This document shows, one piece after another, positions 1 through 10,396 of a stretch of 64,000 nucleotides of DNA. How positions within the stretch are numbered: position 1 is the first letter of the stretch; the number at the start of each line of letters is the position of its first letter. Source of the DNA: Strigamia acuminata (taxonomy: Eukaryota; Arthropoda; Chilopoda; Geophilomorpha; Linotaeniidae); the NCBI GenBank assembly GCA_949358305.1, contig OX442318.1:5690501-5754500 (forward strand). Direction: 5' to 3'. Position numbers and translations under genes: made by a program. Below the pieces are notes generated by a model. That model was not told the DNA's origin. It saw only the letters and a list, made by a program, of their open reading frames with translations, and made no database searches.

Positions 1-279
1 CTCAGTTTATAGCATCCCTGGACCCATAAGCTGATGAGAATCTGCTATTTAGTGTAGAAGCGAAAGGGTTGAGTCGACACACATGGTTTAGGTTAAAACG
101 AAAGTGCCCATGTACAATTTTATTTGCATATGGCGCCAGGTCGCACTACAAAACATTTGTCAACAGAGAATATCTCAATAATCAATTTATTAAGTGTCCT
201 GGTCCGGTGTAATGTACAATTTTCCATCATCACACAGAAATAGCGACACAATAATTCGTTTTGGTGCCCTGTAAGACAC
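1..279. other. 3' flank of Gr-1, with a relic Gr 3' flank
   Basis: No gene is seen. At about 187-220 the plus strand carries a segment very like the one at 2160-2195, which follows a relic Gr last exon (shared core AAGTGTCCTG, then CCGG and TAATGTA). This suggests an old plus-strand receptor ended here and has been lost. The rest is AT-rich with no repeat or ORF that I can support. Confidence 0.35.
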
Positions 280-1735
280 TTAATATGATTGGTACAACAC
301 AATAACATACGTCACCACAGTTCCTGGCATCTACAATCAGCAAAAAGAGACATTAGACTCCAGAAAGTGAAACACACTTAATTGTAGAGTGCATATGCGA
401 TTTAAAAATTGCTAATTTTACAGATGATTACACAAATACACTTATGAAACTTACGCTGAGAAAACTTGAAGCCTTCAGCAAAAACAAGCCAGATGCATTT
501 ATGCCTATGTGTGTGTTGACAAGTCGCTCACTTAAAAGCATATAATTAACATAATATTCCATCTACAAAATCGAAAAATGGTTGAATAAAATAACAATAG
601 TTTTTTGCTATTATATTTCTTAAATTACCTGATCTGATGTATCGCTAAGCGCTGATTTTGCTACAGGAAAAGTAACCAACTTCACTCCTACTTGATGGGC
701 CTATAATCACAGTTTCATTTAGAGTAATACCACTTCTTCTGATTGGTGTCTTACCTCATTATTTACAAGTGAAGCTGCTTTAAACAAACCAATAATCAAC
801 CATAATTGTCTTAAGATATCAGTCGCAAATCCAACAACATACAACGATGAATCTGCCATGTATAAAGCTCTGAGGTCAAAACACAAGCCAAGTATAAATC
901 CAAAAATCCAAACCACAATCAACGGAGACCAAACATCGCTCAATTCTTCGGTCACTTCGCACACAAGTTGATGCTGCCTGCGATATTCGGTTAAATCTAA
1001 CCCACTCAATTGATTCCCACTGGCTAAAATCTTCTCAAGATTCATATTCAAATGTTTAAAGCGATAGAACACCAAATGACACACGAAGTTGAAAAACCAG
1101 ACAGAAATACAGACAAATCCCATGGAAATCAACAGTGACAACGAGAGTTCAACAGCTAGTGATATTCGAGCAATGTACACATGTTCGTCCGCCAGATTAA
1201 TTCTCCAAAGGAATAAATTGGAATAGAAACGGATGCCGGCGTCGTCTTGCCTAAGAATCGCAGCGACTGTGCCTAACGACAGGATAACAACCATAGCAAA
1301 CAAACACACAGACGAAACTAATGAATAGCGCCACAGATGTCTCATGCATTCTGTGTTGCCCATTACGCAGGAAATTGAATCGTTTAGCAATTTGGTGATA
1401 GCAATTCTTCTCTTGCTCATTTGCCAAAGATTGAACACAGACAAGGAAATACCTGTTAAAAGTCCGGCGTAGTAACTCACTTTGGCTACTGTCGATTCAA
1501 GTATTATGGTGTGGATGAAGCAAGTAATGTAGTGGAGCAGAATGGTCAGTTGGATTAATGCAAATACAAAAAGAGTGGCGAGTTTTCTTGTCGATACTTT
1601 GCCATCCTTGCAAATTTCTATGCCAAATACGCCAAATGCATAACCCCAGAACGATTTTAACTTGTTTGTATAGTCGTTATGCGGATATTCGGGTTGTTGT
1701 TTGGTGAAATGACAATTTTCCAGAGACAAATGCAT
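280..1735 (-). CDS. Gr-1: gustatory-receptor-type seven-TM chemoreceptor, subfamily I
   Basis: Coding exons are complement(280-330, 455-562, 629-700, 755-1735), giving 403 residues. All introns are phase 0 with GT-AG ends. Seven hydrophobic segments lie at about residues 52-78, 86-105, 137-161, 190-224, 270-287, 298-323 and 372-400. The last exon carries TYVIVLYQ, fitting the TY-x5-Q signature of insect Gr proteins. Known for the family: ligand-gated cation channels in chemosensory neurons, with a cytoplasmic N-terminus. The ligand here cannot be inferred. The start is the ATG after CAGCATCACAAC, the context shared with Gr-2, Gr-4 and Gr-5. The gene is divergent from Gr-2, with a copia element now between them. 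It is the only minus-strand member of the cluster. Confidence 0.88.
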
Positions 1736-2245
1736 GTTGTGATGCTGATTGGAGTCAAAACTTCTTCATTCTAAACGCTTTTTAACGCCAATTGCCTGCA
1801 GTTATTGTGGGAGGGGTCAGAATATTTTATGAACGAAAGAAGATGTGATATTAATTATGTCCCATCACTAATGCAGAACGAAATACTGATAAACAACACT
1901 TCTGACGTTAAAAGCATCGTTATGGGTGTGGGTGCAATTACTGTTCTAGTACGTAAGTTCATTACTAACTTGGTGTATACCAAAGCTATAAAAATTTTTG
2001 TCGTGTTATTTTAGCATTAATTACTTGCAAACTATCGAAATTGAAAATAGTTATGCTTTAACGAGAAAAAGTGTTTTATTTTTCTGAATAATTGTTATTA
2101 CAAGTTCATGTGTAGTGTAGTGTAGTGTTTAAAAAGTTTATTGTGCTGTATCAATCACTTTAAGTGTCCTGTTCCGGTCTAATGTATAATCGATAAACAA
2201 ACAAGATAATGATGCTTGCATTCCCTGTTTGCCGCCATTAGTGTT
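1736..2245. promoter_or_regulatory. Gr-1 upstream half of the Gr-1/Gr-2 divergent promoter
   Basis: This lies between the start codons of Gr-1 and Gr-2. On the minus strand the 60 bases before the Gr-1 ATG align with the leader of Gr-5 (a GGCAATTGG block, then GACTCCAA, then CACAACATG). Without the copia insertion the two start codons would be about 0.7 kb apart. Bases 2241-2245 (GTGTT) are the target-site duplication of the copia element. A relic Gr last exon lies inside at 2140-2163, so part of this space is old gene debris. Confidence 0.45.
2140..2163 (+). pseudogene. Relic Gr last exon
   Basis: The plus strand reads Ile-Val-Leu-Tyr-Gln-Ser-Leu-stop in the register of the Gr last exon, followed by a 3' flank like those of other Gr genes. 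The first half of the exon and its acceptor are gone. It is a remnant of a deleted plus-strand receptor. Confidence 0.5.
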
Positions 2246-2459
2246 TGTAGTTTTAGTTCTAATATGTTGGAGGCATAAAAATGGAGACGCGTGGCTTTTG
2301 GTGAAATATTAACAGTGATGGTTTTAATCTAAAACAGATGTTTAAAAGTGCGCGGAGCACTAAATACAAAACAGGGCACTGATTGGTCAGTGCCAAGTGC
2401 AGGTGCACAGGTGGCAAAGACACCTGGCGGATAGGAATACAACATTCAATAAAACAACA
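2246..2459 (-). repeat. 3' LTR of the copia element
   Basis: The 214-bp long terminal repeat reads the same base for base as 6819-7032. It is bounded by TG and CA and abuts GTGTT on the outside. Confidence 0.95.
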
Positions 2460-2581
2460 CTTCCCCTGAATGGCAATATTCCTACATTTCAAAAGGTTAA
2501 AACATTTTTCTTTAAAAATTCAGGCATTTAAACATTAAAGTATTCATTCACAAACAATTCAAATATTAAAAACAATATTTC

Positions 2582-5500
2582 TTAAACAATTTCCTTCAAT
2601 CCAAATTGGGCGATCAATTCTTCGTGTTTTGGCTTAAAAAGCCCCTTGGTCAACACATCGGCGACCATCTTCTCACTCTCCAGGAATTCTATGTCGATAT
2701 CTCCCCGCTCACATGTTTCTCGAACGAAATGGTGGCGAATGTCGATGTGCTTGGTTCTGGAATGAAAAATTGGGTTTCGCACCAATTTGTGTGCCCCCTG
2801 ATTATCGCTATAAATGAGGGTCGTTTCTTTCTTCTTGTTGATGTATTTAATTTCGTCTAGGAAGTTTCGCAAGTAGATTGCTTCTTTTGACGCGTCGGCC
2901 AACGCCATATATTCTGCTTCGGTCGACGAGGTTGCGACGGTCTTCTGCTTTCTTGCTTCCCAGCATATTGTCGCGTTCGCGAGTTTAAAACAGTAGCCGG
3001 TGTACGAGCGACGGTCGTCCAAGTTTGCTCCCCAATCTGCATCCGTGTAGCCGACTAAGTCTTTTCCGGTCTTTTCGAATTTTAGCCCGAGATTCGATGA
3101 GTGCTTCAAATATCTTAGGACGCGTTTTGCTGCTGTCCAATGAGTTCCGGTGAAGCACGTATTATATTGACTTAATGCGCTGACGGTGTAGGAAATATCG
3201 GGTCGAGTGCAAACGGCGAGGTACATGAGTGATCCGATTAAACTTTGGTACGGGAACTTCTCTGGATCCAGTAGCTCTTCGTCGGTCCCATCCTCCTTTT
3301 TCTTGTTTTTCTGCAATTTCTGATTTGCGTCGAGTGGAGTTGTGTTTTTCGAGCAGTCTTGCATTCCGAAACGATTCAGTATGTCCTTAACGTATTTTTT
3401 CTGCGCCATCGTGATTGATTTCGTCTTTTCGTCCTGTTTAAACTCGATTCCCAAGCAGTAGTGAATTTGTCCTAAATCCTTCATTTTGAACTCGCTCTTC
3501 AGGTTCGATTTTAATTTCTCCAAGTTTCTTTTGCAGTTCGTTGCGATGATAAAATCATCCACGTAGATTGCGACGAGCGTGATGACTTCTCCATTCGTTT
3601 GGTAATACACGCATGGGTCTGCGTTTGTTGGCTTCAGTCCGTGCTTTTGCAACTTCTCGTCCAGTTTTTTGTACCACTGGCGACCCGACTGCTTCAATCC
3701 GTATAACGCCTTTTTCATCCGGCAGACTTTTCCTTTCTTGATTTTTATTCCAGCGATAAATTCCAAATATTCGGGGAATTCCATAAAAATTTCCTCTTCG
3801 ATTTCGCCGTTCAAATATGCCGTTATCGCGTCCATTTGGTGTACGGTCAATCCCAACTCGGCTGCGATTGCCATCATCATTCGAATTGATCCCGGTCGTG
3901 CGACGGGCGCGTAGGTTTCAAAGTAGTCGATGCCTGGCTGCTGTGCATATCCTTTGGCGACCAGTCGGGCCTTTCTGCGTTCGATTGACCCGTCTGCTTC
4001 AAATTTTGTGCGGAGGACCCATCTACATCCGATTACGTTTCTATTTTTCGGTCGGTCGCACTCCTCCCACGTTTCGTTTTCAATTAAAGCGTCGTATTCG
4101 TCCTTCATCGCTTTCATCCATTCTTGTGGGTCATTTCCATTCAAAGCTTCGGCCGCTGTTGTTGGATCGTCGAGAATTGCTATCTGTGCAATTTCGTCCA
4201 AAACTTCATTAGTTGTTGTCAGATTCTTTCTTGTATATTTCTTTCTGGGTGGGTCCCCATTTCGGTTTGGATAAGGTTTTGGTGTTCTAGTGGATCGTCG
4301 TGGAATCGTTTTCGTGTTTTCATTTTGACGAGGTTCGGCTTCTTCGTGTTGCGTCTCTCTCTCGTTCTCATTTTCGGGCTCGGCTACATTGTTGGGTTCG
4401 TTCTCGTTTGCGTTCTCTATTTCATCTTCGGAATTTTCGGTTCTGTTTTCGTCTGGATCTGTTCTGGAATCGGTGAAATCATTATTAAAATTATTATTAT
4501 CGTCTTCTCCACATTCTTCATTCGTCTCATTTTTTGATTTTTCGACAAATTTCACGTCTCGACTTTTTATAATCTTATTTTCGCTTTTCGACCATAAACG
4601 ATACGCCTTCGATCCGTCCCAATATCCGATGAGAATACATTCTTTTGACTTCGGTTCGAACTTCCCCTTGTTTGGTTTCTTGTCCAACGCAAAGACTCTG
4701 CTCCCGAAAACTCGAAAATAGTCGACATTTGGTTTTCTTCCGGTCCAAACTTGATGCGGGATTTCATTTTCTAAACTTCTAGTTGGGCATTTATTTCGGA
4801 TGTGGCATGCAGTGTTGATTGCTTCCGCCCAGTACGTGTTGGGCAATTTTGCTTGCAGTAACATGCATCGTGCCATCTCGATCAAAGTTCTATTCATTCT
4901 TTCCGAGACGCCATTTTGTTCCGGGGTTCGTTCGACGCTGGTTTGGCGCTTTATGCCGTTTTCTTGTAAATACGTGTCGAATTTCTTATTTACATATTCC
5001 TTCCCGTTGTCCGATCGTAAAACTTTTAGTGCGCAACCAGTTTCCCTCTCGCAAAACGTTTTAAATGACTTGAATGCCTCGAAAACTTCGCTTTTGTGCT
5101 TCAGAAAATACACCTTGCACCACCTCGATTTGTCGTCGGTGAAGGTCACGAAGTATCTTGATCCGTTCATGGACTTTGTTGGCATTGGTCCGCAAACGTC
5201 CGAGTGTACAAGTTCCAGCAGTTTTTCGCTTTTTGACGTGGAGTCAGGAAATTTCGTACTTGCGTGCTTCCCCTCGATGCAAGTTTCACAAGTTGGCAGC
5301 TTGGCGTCCTTTTCCAAATTCATTCCGTCCGCCTTTTCGTTTAGTATTTTCAGACTTGACTCGTTCAGGTGCCCAAGTCTTTTGTGCCATTCTTGTATTT
5401 TCGTACTTGCGGGTTTTGCAGGTTTTGATCCGGTTCCGACTTCGATTTCCGCTGCAGTCGCAGCATCCTCGGTCTCGTCGACGATGTAATACAGTCCGTT

Positions 5501-6697
5501 CCTTTTTTCGGCGGTGAATACGATTTCTCCCTTCGGATTTATCACCTCTGCTGATTTATCATCGAAAATCACCTTGTGTCCCCGTTCTGTGATCTTCCCG
5601 ACTGACATCAAATTCGTTCGTAGATCTCGCACCAAAAGAGTTTCCGCCAAATCCAGCTTCACATTTCCGTTCCCGGTGTTGACGACAATTTTCGCGGTTC
5701 CTTTTCCGTCGATTTTTGTACTCGCTTTACTGGCCAAATTCAGTTTTTGGTTTTTCAGGAATTCGATCGTCGAAAATGTTGAATCGTTCGAGCACATGTG
5801 GGAGCTGGCGCCGCTGTCCAAACACCAATTTTTCGGTCGTGATGTCTCGCTTATCAGCGCTGTCTCGATTTGCTCGCAGAAAAATAATTCGTACTTGGAT
5901 TTCTCGGCTCTTGATGCGCTTTCCTTCTTGCTTTTACTTCGGCAATCGGCGATTTTGTGGCCAATTTTTCCGCAACCGTGACACTTGTATTTGAAAACTG
6001 GCTTCTCGGTCGAATTCGGATTTTCGTCGCCGTATTTCTTTGGTTGCTTACGTTTTTGGAACGTTTTTCTGGCCATCATGGCGTCCGACACGTCTTCTTT
6101 TCCTTTTCCGCGGGCGATCGACTCGTCTTTGATTTTTCCCTCCAAAACTTCCAGTGAAGGCAATTTGTCTTGCGATTCTATTGCGCATCTGAAGTTGTCG
6201 TAAGAGTTTGGCAGGCTTAGTAGTAGTAGAATCGTCGTGAAGTCTTCGGGCATCTTGAAATCCATGTCTAGTAGCTTATCCACCAGCTCGAAGAATTCTT
6301 TTAAGTGATTCTCCACGTTTTCTCCGTCCGCCATTTTGTGTGTTGCGAGTCGTTTTAACAACGTGATTTTTCTTGCCGGTCCTTTCGATTGGTACACACT
6401 GTGCAACTTCTTCCATAATTCATTCGCGGTGTTGCAATTTTTGGCCATTCGAAGTTCCGATTGTTTTATATTTAGCAAAATGTCATTTTTGGCTGTTCGA
6501 TCACTTTTCTCCCACGTTTCGATCTCCTTCACGCGTTTCGCGTTTCCTTCGATGGTTTCTGGTCGTTTCGACGTACCTTCCGCGTGCACGAGTAGGTCCC
6601 GTTGATCCAAAATTGCTTCCATCTGGATCTTCCATGTGTCGAAGTTTTCCTTTCCCAACGCCTCGATTCGAGCTGAATTTCCGCCGCCGTTCGCCAT
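2582..6697 (-). CDS. Copia gag-pol polyprotein
   Basis: Single ORF of 1,371 residues. Order seen: gag with a CCHC knuckle (CHGCGKIGHKIADC, residues 239-252); aspartic protease (DSGASSH, 294-300); integrase with the HHCC zinc site (ending CETCIEGK) and a D-D-E core (HSDVCGP, then RSDNGKEY); reverse transcriptase with YVDD; and RNase H (YTDADWG, then STEAEYMAL). Integrase before reverse transcriptase is the Ty1/copia order. No stop or frameshift is present and all catalytic motifs look intact. The first ATG lies about 120 bp inside the 5' LTR boundary. It is antisense to Gr-2. Confidence 0.95.
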   Translation of the reverse strand: MANGGGNSARIEALGKENFDTWKIQMEAILDQRDLLVHAEGTSKRPETIEGNAKRVKEIETWEKSDRTAKNDILLNIKQSELRMAKNCNTANELWKKLHSVYQSKGPARKITLLKRLATHKMADGENVENHLKEFFELVDKLLDMDFKMPEDFTTILLLLSLPNSYDNFRCAIESQDKLPSLEVLEGKIKDESIARGKGKEDVSDAMMARKTFQKRKQPKKYGDENPNSTEKPVFKYKCHGCGKIGHKIADCRSKSKKESASRAEKSKYELFFCEQIETALISETSRPKNWCLDSGASSHMCSNDSTFSTIEFLKNQKLNLASKASTKIDGKGTAKIVVNTGNGNVKLDLAETLLVRDLRTNLMSVGKITERGHKVIFDDKSAEVINPKGEIVFTAEKRNGLYYIVDETEDAATAAEIEVGTGSKPAKPASTKIQEWHKRLGHLNESSLKILNEKADGMNLEKDAKLPTCETCIEGKHASTKFPDSTSKSEKLLELVHSDVCGPMPTKSMNGSRYFVTFTDDKSRWCKVYFLKHKSEVFEAFKSFKTFCERETGCALKVLRSDNGKEYVNKKFDTYLQENGIKRQTSVERTPEQNGVSERMNRTLIEMARCMLLQAKLPNTYWAEAINTACHIRNKCPTRSLENEIPHQVWTGRKPNVDYFRVFGSRVFALDKKPNKGKFEPKSKECILIGYWDGSKAYRLWSKSENKIIKSRDVKFVEKSKNETNEECGEDDNNNFNNDFTDSRTDPDENRTENSEDEIENANENEPNNVAEPENENERETQHEEAEPRQNENTKTIPRRSTRTPKPYPNRNGDPPRKKYTRKNLTTTNEVLDEIAQIAILDDPTTAAEALNGNDPQEWMKAMKDEYDALIENETWEECDRPKNRNVIGCRWVLRTKFEADGSIERRKARLVAKGYAQQPGIDYFETYAPVARPGSIRMMMAIAAELGLTVHQMDAITAYLNGEIEEEIFMEFPEYLEFIAGIKIKKGKVCRMKKALYGLKQSGRQWYKKLDEKLQKHGLKPTNADPCVYYQTNGEVITLVAIYVDDFIIATNCKRNLEKLKSNLKSEFKMKDLGQIHYCLGIEFKQDEKTKSITMAQKKYVKDILNRFGMQDCSKNTTPLDANQKLQKNKKKEDGTDEELLDPEKFPYQSLIGSLMYLAVCTRPDISYTVSALSQYNTCFTGTHWTAAKRVLRYLKHSSNLGLKFEKTGKDLVGYTDADWGANLDDRRSYTGYCFKLANATICWEARKQKTVATSSTEAEYMALADASKEAIYLRNFLDEIKYINKKKETTLIYSDNQGAHKLVRNPIFHSRTKHIDIRHHFVRETCERGDIDIEFLESEKMVADVLTKGLFKPKHEELIAQFGLKEIV

Positions 6698-6788
6698 CGT
6701 TTCTTAGTTCTGTTTCTTGTGGAATGTTCGTGTTAAATTCGTTTTTAACTTCCTCGAATGTTCCGGTACAAAACTTGATGATTTTTAA

Positions 6789-6818
6789 GCGCAGTGGAAG
6801 CGTGCTGGGCCCATAACC
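6789..6818 (-). other. Primer-binding site, half initiator tRNA-Met
   Basis: The plus strand here matches initiator tRNA-Met from the D-stem to the anticodon (core GCTGGGCCCATAACC at 6804-6818) with one mismatch. On the element strand it begins immediately after the 5' LTR, so the primer would be an internally cut tRNA-Met, as in Drosophila copia. Confidence 0.85.
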
Positions 6819-7032
6819 TGTAGTTTTAGTTCTAATATGTTGGAGGCATAAAAATGGAGACGCGTGGCTTTTGGTGAAATATTAACAGTGATGGTTTTAA
6901 TCTAAAACAGATGTTTAAAAGTGCGCGGAGCACTAAATACAAAACAGGGCACTGATTGGTCAGTGCCAAGTGCAGGTGCACAGGTGGCAAAGACACCTGG
7001 CGGATAGGAATACAACATTCAATAAAACAACA
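6819..7032 (-). repeat. 5' LTR of the copia element
   Basis: 214 bp, identical by eye to 2246-2459. On the element strand it holds the promoter. It ends about 200 bp upstream of the Gr-2 start codon, so it could affect Gr-2 expression (inference). Confidence 0.95.
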
Positions 7033-7037
7033 GTGTT

Positions 7038-7232
7038 TGTAATGCCAAGAATATTTAGACAGTAAGCTCCAATGTATTTACAACCACATCCACACACAAT
7101 GAAGTCTGTACAGTAAGTGTTTGTCAACAGATGATTAATTACTACTCACAATTTACCTGTCGTCAAAATTACTCACACACCTCCTTCACCAAACGATTAA
7201 AACTGTTTTTATTCTCCATCCCGCACCACAAC
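7038..7232 (+). promoter_or_regulatory. Gr-2 upstream region
   Basis: This is the remaining Gr-2 side of the divergent promoter after the copia insertion. It holds the Gr leader block ending CACCACAACATG. An in-frame ATG at 7131 would add 34 residues. I prefer 7233 because its context and the following residues match Gr-1, Gr-4 and Gr-5. Confidence 0.4.
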
Positions 7233-8663
7233 ATGTACTTGTCTTTGCAACACTCTTACATCATGAAACCAGTTGACGACTATCCAACCAGGTTGAAATC
7301 CTTCTGGAGTTCCGCATTTGGCGTATTTGGCATAACTATTTGCAACGACGGCAACGTATCCACAAGAAAACTCACCACTTTCTTTGTATTAGCACTAATC
7401 CAAGTGACCATTTTACTCCACTACTCCGTCTGCTTCATCCACACTCTTGCACGTGATTCTACAATATCCGTCGTTAGTTCATACGCCGGTCTTTTAACAG
7501 GTATTTCCTTGTCCGTGTTCAATCTGTGGCTCATGGGCACGAGAAGAATTGCAATGATCAAGCTTCTCGATGATTCCACATCCCACTTAATTGGCCACAC
7601 CGAATGCATGAAAAACCTGTGGCGTTATTCTTTGATTCCTTGTGCGAGCTTGCTTGTTATGGTCATTATGGAAACTTTGTGCACAGTCGGCGATGTTTAC
7701 GTGCAAACCAACGAGGGAATCCGTGTCTACTCGAATATGTATCTTTTGCGAATTAATATTGCGGACCGACATTTGTACGTTGTTCGGATAGCACTGTGTA
7801 TTGAATTCTCGTTATCGCTGCTGATTTCCATGGGATTTGTCAGTATTTCTGTCTGGTTTTTCAACTACATGTGTCATTTGGTGTTTTATCGCTTTAAACA
7901 CTTGAATAGGAAGCTTCAGAAGGTTTTATCGAGTGGGAATCAATTGAGTGGCTTTGAGTTGTCCGAATATCGGAAGGAACACCAATTTGCGTGTGATGCG
8001 GCGAAAGAATTGAGTGATGTTTGGTCCCCGTTGATTGTGTTTTGGATTTTTGGGTTCGTGCTGGGCTTGTGTTTTGATCTGAGAGGTTTGATTTTGGCAA
8101 CAAATACGCCATTGTTTATTGTTTCATTCGTGATTGATAGCGTAAGACAACTGTGGTTGATTGTTGGTTTGTTTAAAGCGGCTTCACTCGTGAATGTCGA
8201 GGTAAGATGTCGTTCGAAATTATGATAGAGGTTTGTTTTAACGAAATTTTGATTACAGGCTCATAAATTAGCGGAGAAAATCGTTACATTGCCCGTATCG
8301 AAATCAGCACTTATGGGACATGAGGTGATTTAATAAATACTGCTTATTGTTTTGTTATTTTATCATTTAATTGTGTTTTTGTTTTTATTTTGTAGTTGGA
8401 TTACTACGTTAATTATTTACTATTAAGTGAGCGACTTGCCAATACACGCATAGGCATAAATGCTTCTGGATTGTTTTTGCTGAATGCTTCAAGTTTTCTC
8501 GGTGTAAGTTTCAAATATTAATTTATCAATGGATTTACACCCAAAAATCAACTGTAATGCATTTTTCTCTATTTATTAAGACTAATATTTTGTTTATTTC
8601 TTTTCATTGTAGATGGCTGGAACAGTGTTGACGTATGTTATTGTGTTGTACCAATCACATTAA
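7233..8663 (+). CDS. Gr-2: Gr-type chemoreceptor, subfamily I
   Basis: Exons are 7233-8201, 8259-8324, 8396-8503 and 8613-8663 (397 residues), all phase 0. Exon 1 encodes six hydrophobic segments. Exons 3 and 4 encode the seventh and the TYVIVLYQ signature. The residues around LKSFWSSAFGVFGI and WSPLIVFWIFGF align with Gr-1 throughout. Exon 3 begins with TTG rather than the usual ATG, and exon 2 is the shortest of the set (66 bp). All splice sites are GT-AG, with the intron 1 donor GTAAGATGT shared by most subfamily I genes. Gr-3 follows 347 bp downstream on the same strand. Confidence 0.9.
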
Positions 8664-9010
8664 GTGTTTTCTACAATTGGCTGTACACACTTCTTTGTAT
8701 TTTAAAATATAAGATGCTAGTTTGCATTTTACACTTTCAATTTGTGCTCTCTCATTTACCCAATTTATGAACATTTTATCATAAAATTTCAATTTTATAT
8801 GGCGTGAGAAAATCGATAATTCAACCCATAATGATGTTTTGTACAGTCACTTCTTTTCAGCACACAATGTTTATTTTCAGCAGATAATTAATTGACTACT
8901 CATTATAGTGTTTGTTTAACCGTCGTTAACGGCAACAACACGCGAAACTACGATAAATTAACACCATTAAAACTGCATGAAATTAACACAATTGACTACA
9001 AACTACCAAA
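8664..9010 (+). other. Gr-2/Gr-3 spacer, with a segment repeated at 21.2 kb
   Basis: This is the 3' flank of Gr-2 and the upstream region of Gr-3. Bases about 8676-8750 are closely similar to 21192-21275 (shared GTACACACTTCTT and GATGCTAGTTTGCATTTTA). The copy at 21.2 kb therefore marks either a lost Gr 3' end or a dispersed repeat. Gr-3 has neither of the two upstream modules seen later in the array. Confidence 0.4.
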
Positions 9011-10392
9011 ATGTCAAGACCAGGCGCTCGTGAACCAGCGAGCAACCACTCAATCAAGTTGAAATCCTTTTGGCGTAACACATTCGGCGTATACGGCATA
9101 CACTTTTACACGCACACCGAAGTACCGCGAAGAAAACTAACCACTCTCATCATATTATCAATTCTCCAACTGACCATGCTCACCCACTACATCGTCTGCT
9201 TCATCAACACCGTCGCACTGGAGTCCACTTTGAGCAAACTCGGCTACTACTCCGGCCTCATAGTCAACATCAGCATGTCGATCGCCAGTCTGTGGCTGAT
9301 GGCCGCTAGAAGAATCGCAATAACCAAATTGCTTCAAGACTCCATCTCCCATTTAACCGACCACGCTGAATGTATGAAGAAATTGTGGCTGTACTCTTTG
9401 GTCCCTTCTGTGTGCCTGTTTGCGTTTGGTTTCTGCGATTGGTCGCTTGCAGTCGTCGATTTCGTCACGCAAGACAACGCGCGCATGCGTAATTACTCCA
9501 CTATGTATCTATTGCGAAGAAGTCTTGCGGATGAAGAGTTGTATATTGCTAGGACGATCTTAAGCGTTGAATTTGGACTAACGTTGTTTGTTTGTACCGA
9601 GTTTGTCAATATTTCCGCCTGGTTTTTCAACCACATGTGTCGATTGGTGTTTTATCGGTTCGAACGGTTGAATGTGGGACTGGAGAAGGTTTTGTCCGGT
9701 GGGGGTCGGTTGAGATGTCTGGATTTGTCTGAGTATCGCAGAGAACATCAAGCTGCGAGCGAACTGGCTGAAAGGTTGAGTGAAGTTTGGTCGCCGCTGA
9801 TTGGTGTTTGGATTTTTGGATTTATTCTGAATTTGTGCTTTGCTTTGAGGAGTTTGCAGTTGGGGAATTCGACTTTGTTTCTGGTTGCGTACGTGGCTGA
9901 TATTTCGAGGCAGTTGTGGCTACTTGTAGGTTTGTTTAACGCTGGGTCTATGATAAATGTTGAGGTAAGATGTCTATCGAATGTGAGGGATGATTGTGTG
10001 AATGGAATTTTTGATTTTAGGCTCACAAATTGGCGGTGAAGTTGGTTGCTTTTCCTGTGTCGAAATCAGCATTTCGCGATGTAGGTGAGATAATTTAAAC
10101 CTATTTAATGGCGAAGTTTTATTCGTTGGTGGTTTATTCGAGTGTTTTTTGAATGCATAGATGGAGTATTATGCTAATTATATGCTTTTAAGTGAAAGAC
10201 TTGTCCACACACACGTGGGCATAAATGTTTCTGGGTTGTTTGTGCTCAACGCTTCAAGTTTTCTGAGCGTAAGTTTTAAAGAAAGTGTGTTTGAAACTAA
10301 GTTCACCAAATGTCGATAATGTTTGTTTTTCTGTCTCGTAGATGGCTGCGACAGTGTTGACGTATGTTATTGTGCTGTATCAATCATATTAA
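9011..10392 (+). CDS. Gr-3: Gr-type chemoreceptor, subfamily I (divergent)
   Basis: Exons are 9011-9964, 10021-10080, 10161-10268 and 10342-10392 (390 residues if exon 2 ends at 10080). The N-terminus is shorter than in the other genes and the coding bases are GC-richer. The last exon encodes TYVIVLYQSY. Exon 2 is the weak point: in place of the usual CAG-GTAATT donor there is GAT-GTAGGTGAG. Keeping phase 0 needs GTAGGT as donor, while the better-looking GTGAGA seven bases on would break the frame. So exon 2 is either the shortest in the family or slightly damaged. The downstream exons and all other splice sites are intact. Confidence 0.82.
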
Positions 10393-10396
10393 GTAT

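Larger units (their letters stand above)
2246..7032 (-). mobile_element. Full-length Ty1/copia LTR retrotransposon
   Basis: The element is 4,787 bp, flanked by a 5-bp duplication GTGTT (2241-2245 and 7033-7037). Its two 214-bp LTRs (2246-2459 and 6819-7032) read as identical, begin TG and end CA. On the minus strand a primer-binding site starts right after the 5' LTR: bases 6789-6818 match an internal half of initiator tRNA-Met at 29 of 30 positions. This is the half-tRNA priming known for Drosophila copia. A purine tract (AGGGGAAG) abuts the 3' LTR at 2460. One uninterrupted gag-pol ORF fills the interior. Identical LTRs and an intact ORF indicate a recent, possibly still active insertion. 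Confidence 0.95.

Noticed and set aside
1805-2014. 69-residue plus-strand ORF upstream of Gr-1
   Set aside because: No motif, no splice support, and it overlaps the Gr-1 leader and degraded receptor DNA.
2606-6816. Numerous plus-strand ORFs opposite the copia gag-pol
   Set aside because: They are antisense shadows of a long coding frame, with no motifs, and stop at the element boundaries.
7131-7232. N-terminal extension of Gr-2 from the ATG at 7131
   Set aside because: The added residues match no other Gr, while the ATG at 7233 lies in the conserved CACAACATG context and begins family homology.
9965-10039. Read-through of Gr-3 exon 1 into intron 1 as coding
   Set aside because: The frame crosses the conserved GTAAGATGT donor and enters exon 2 out of frame, while every paralogue splices here.
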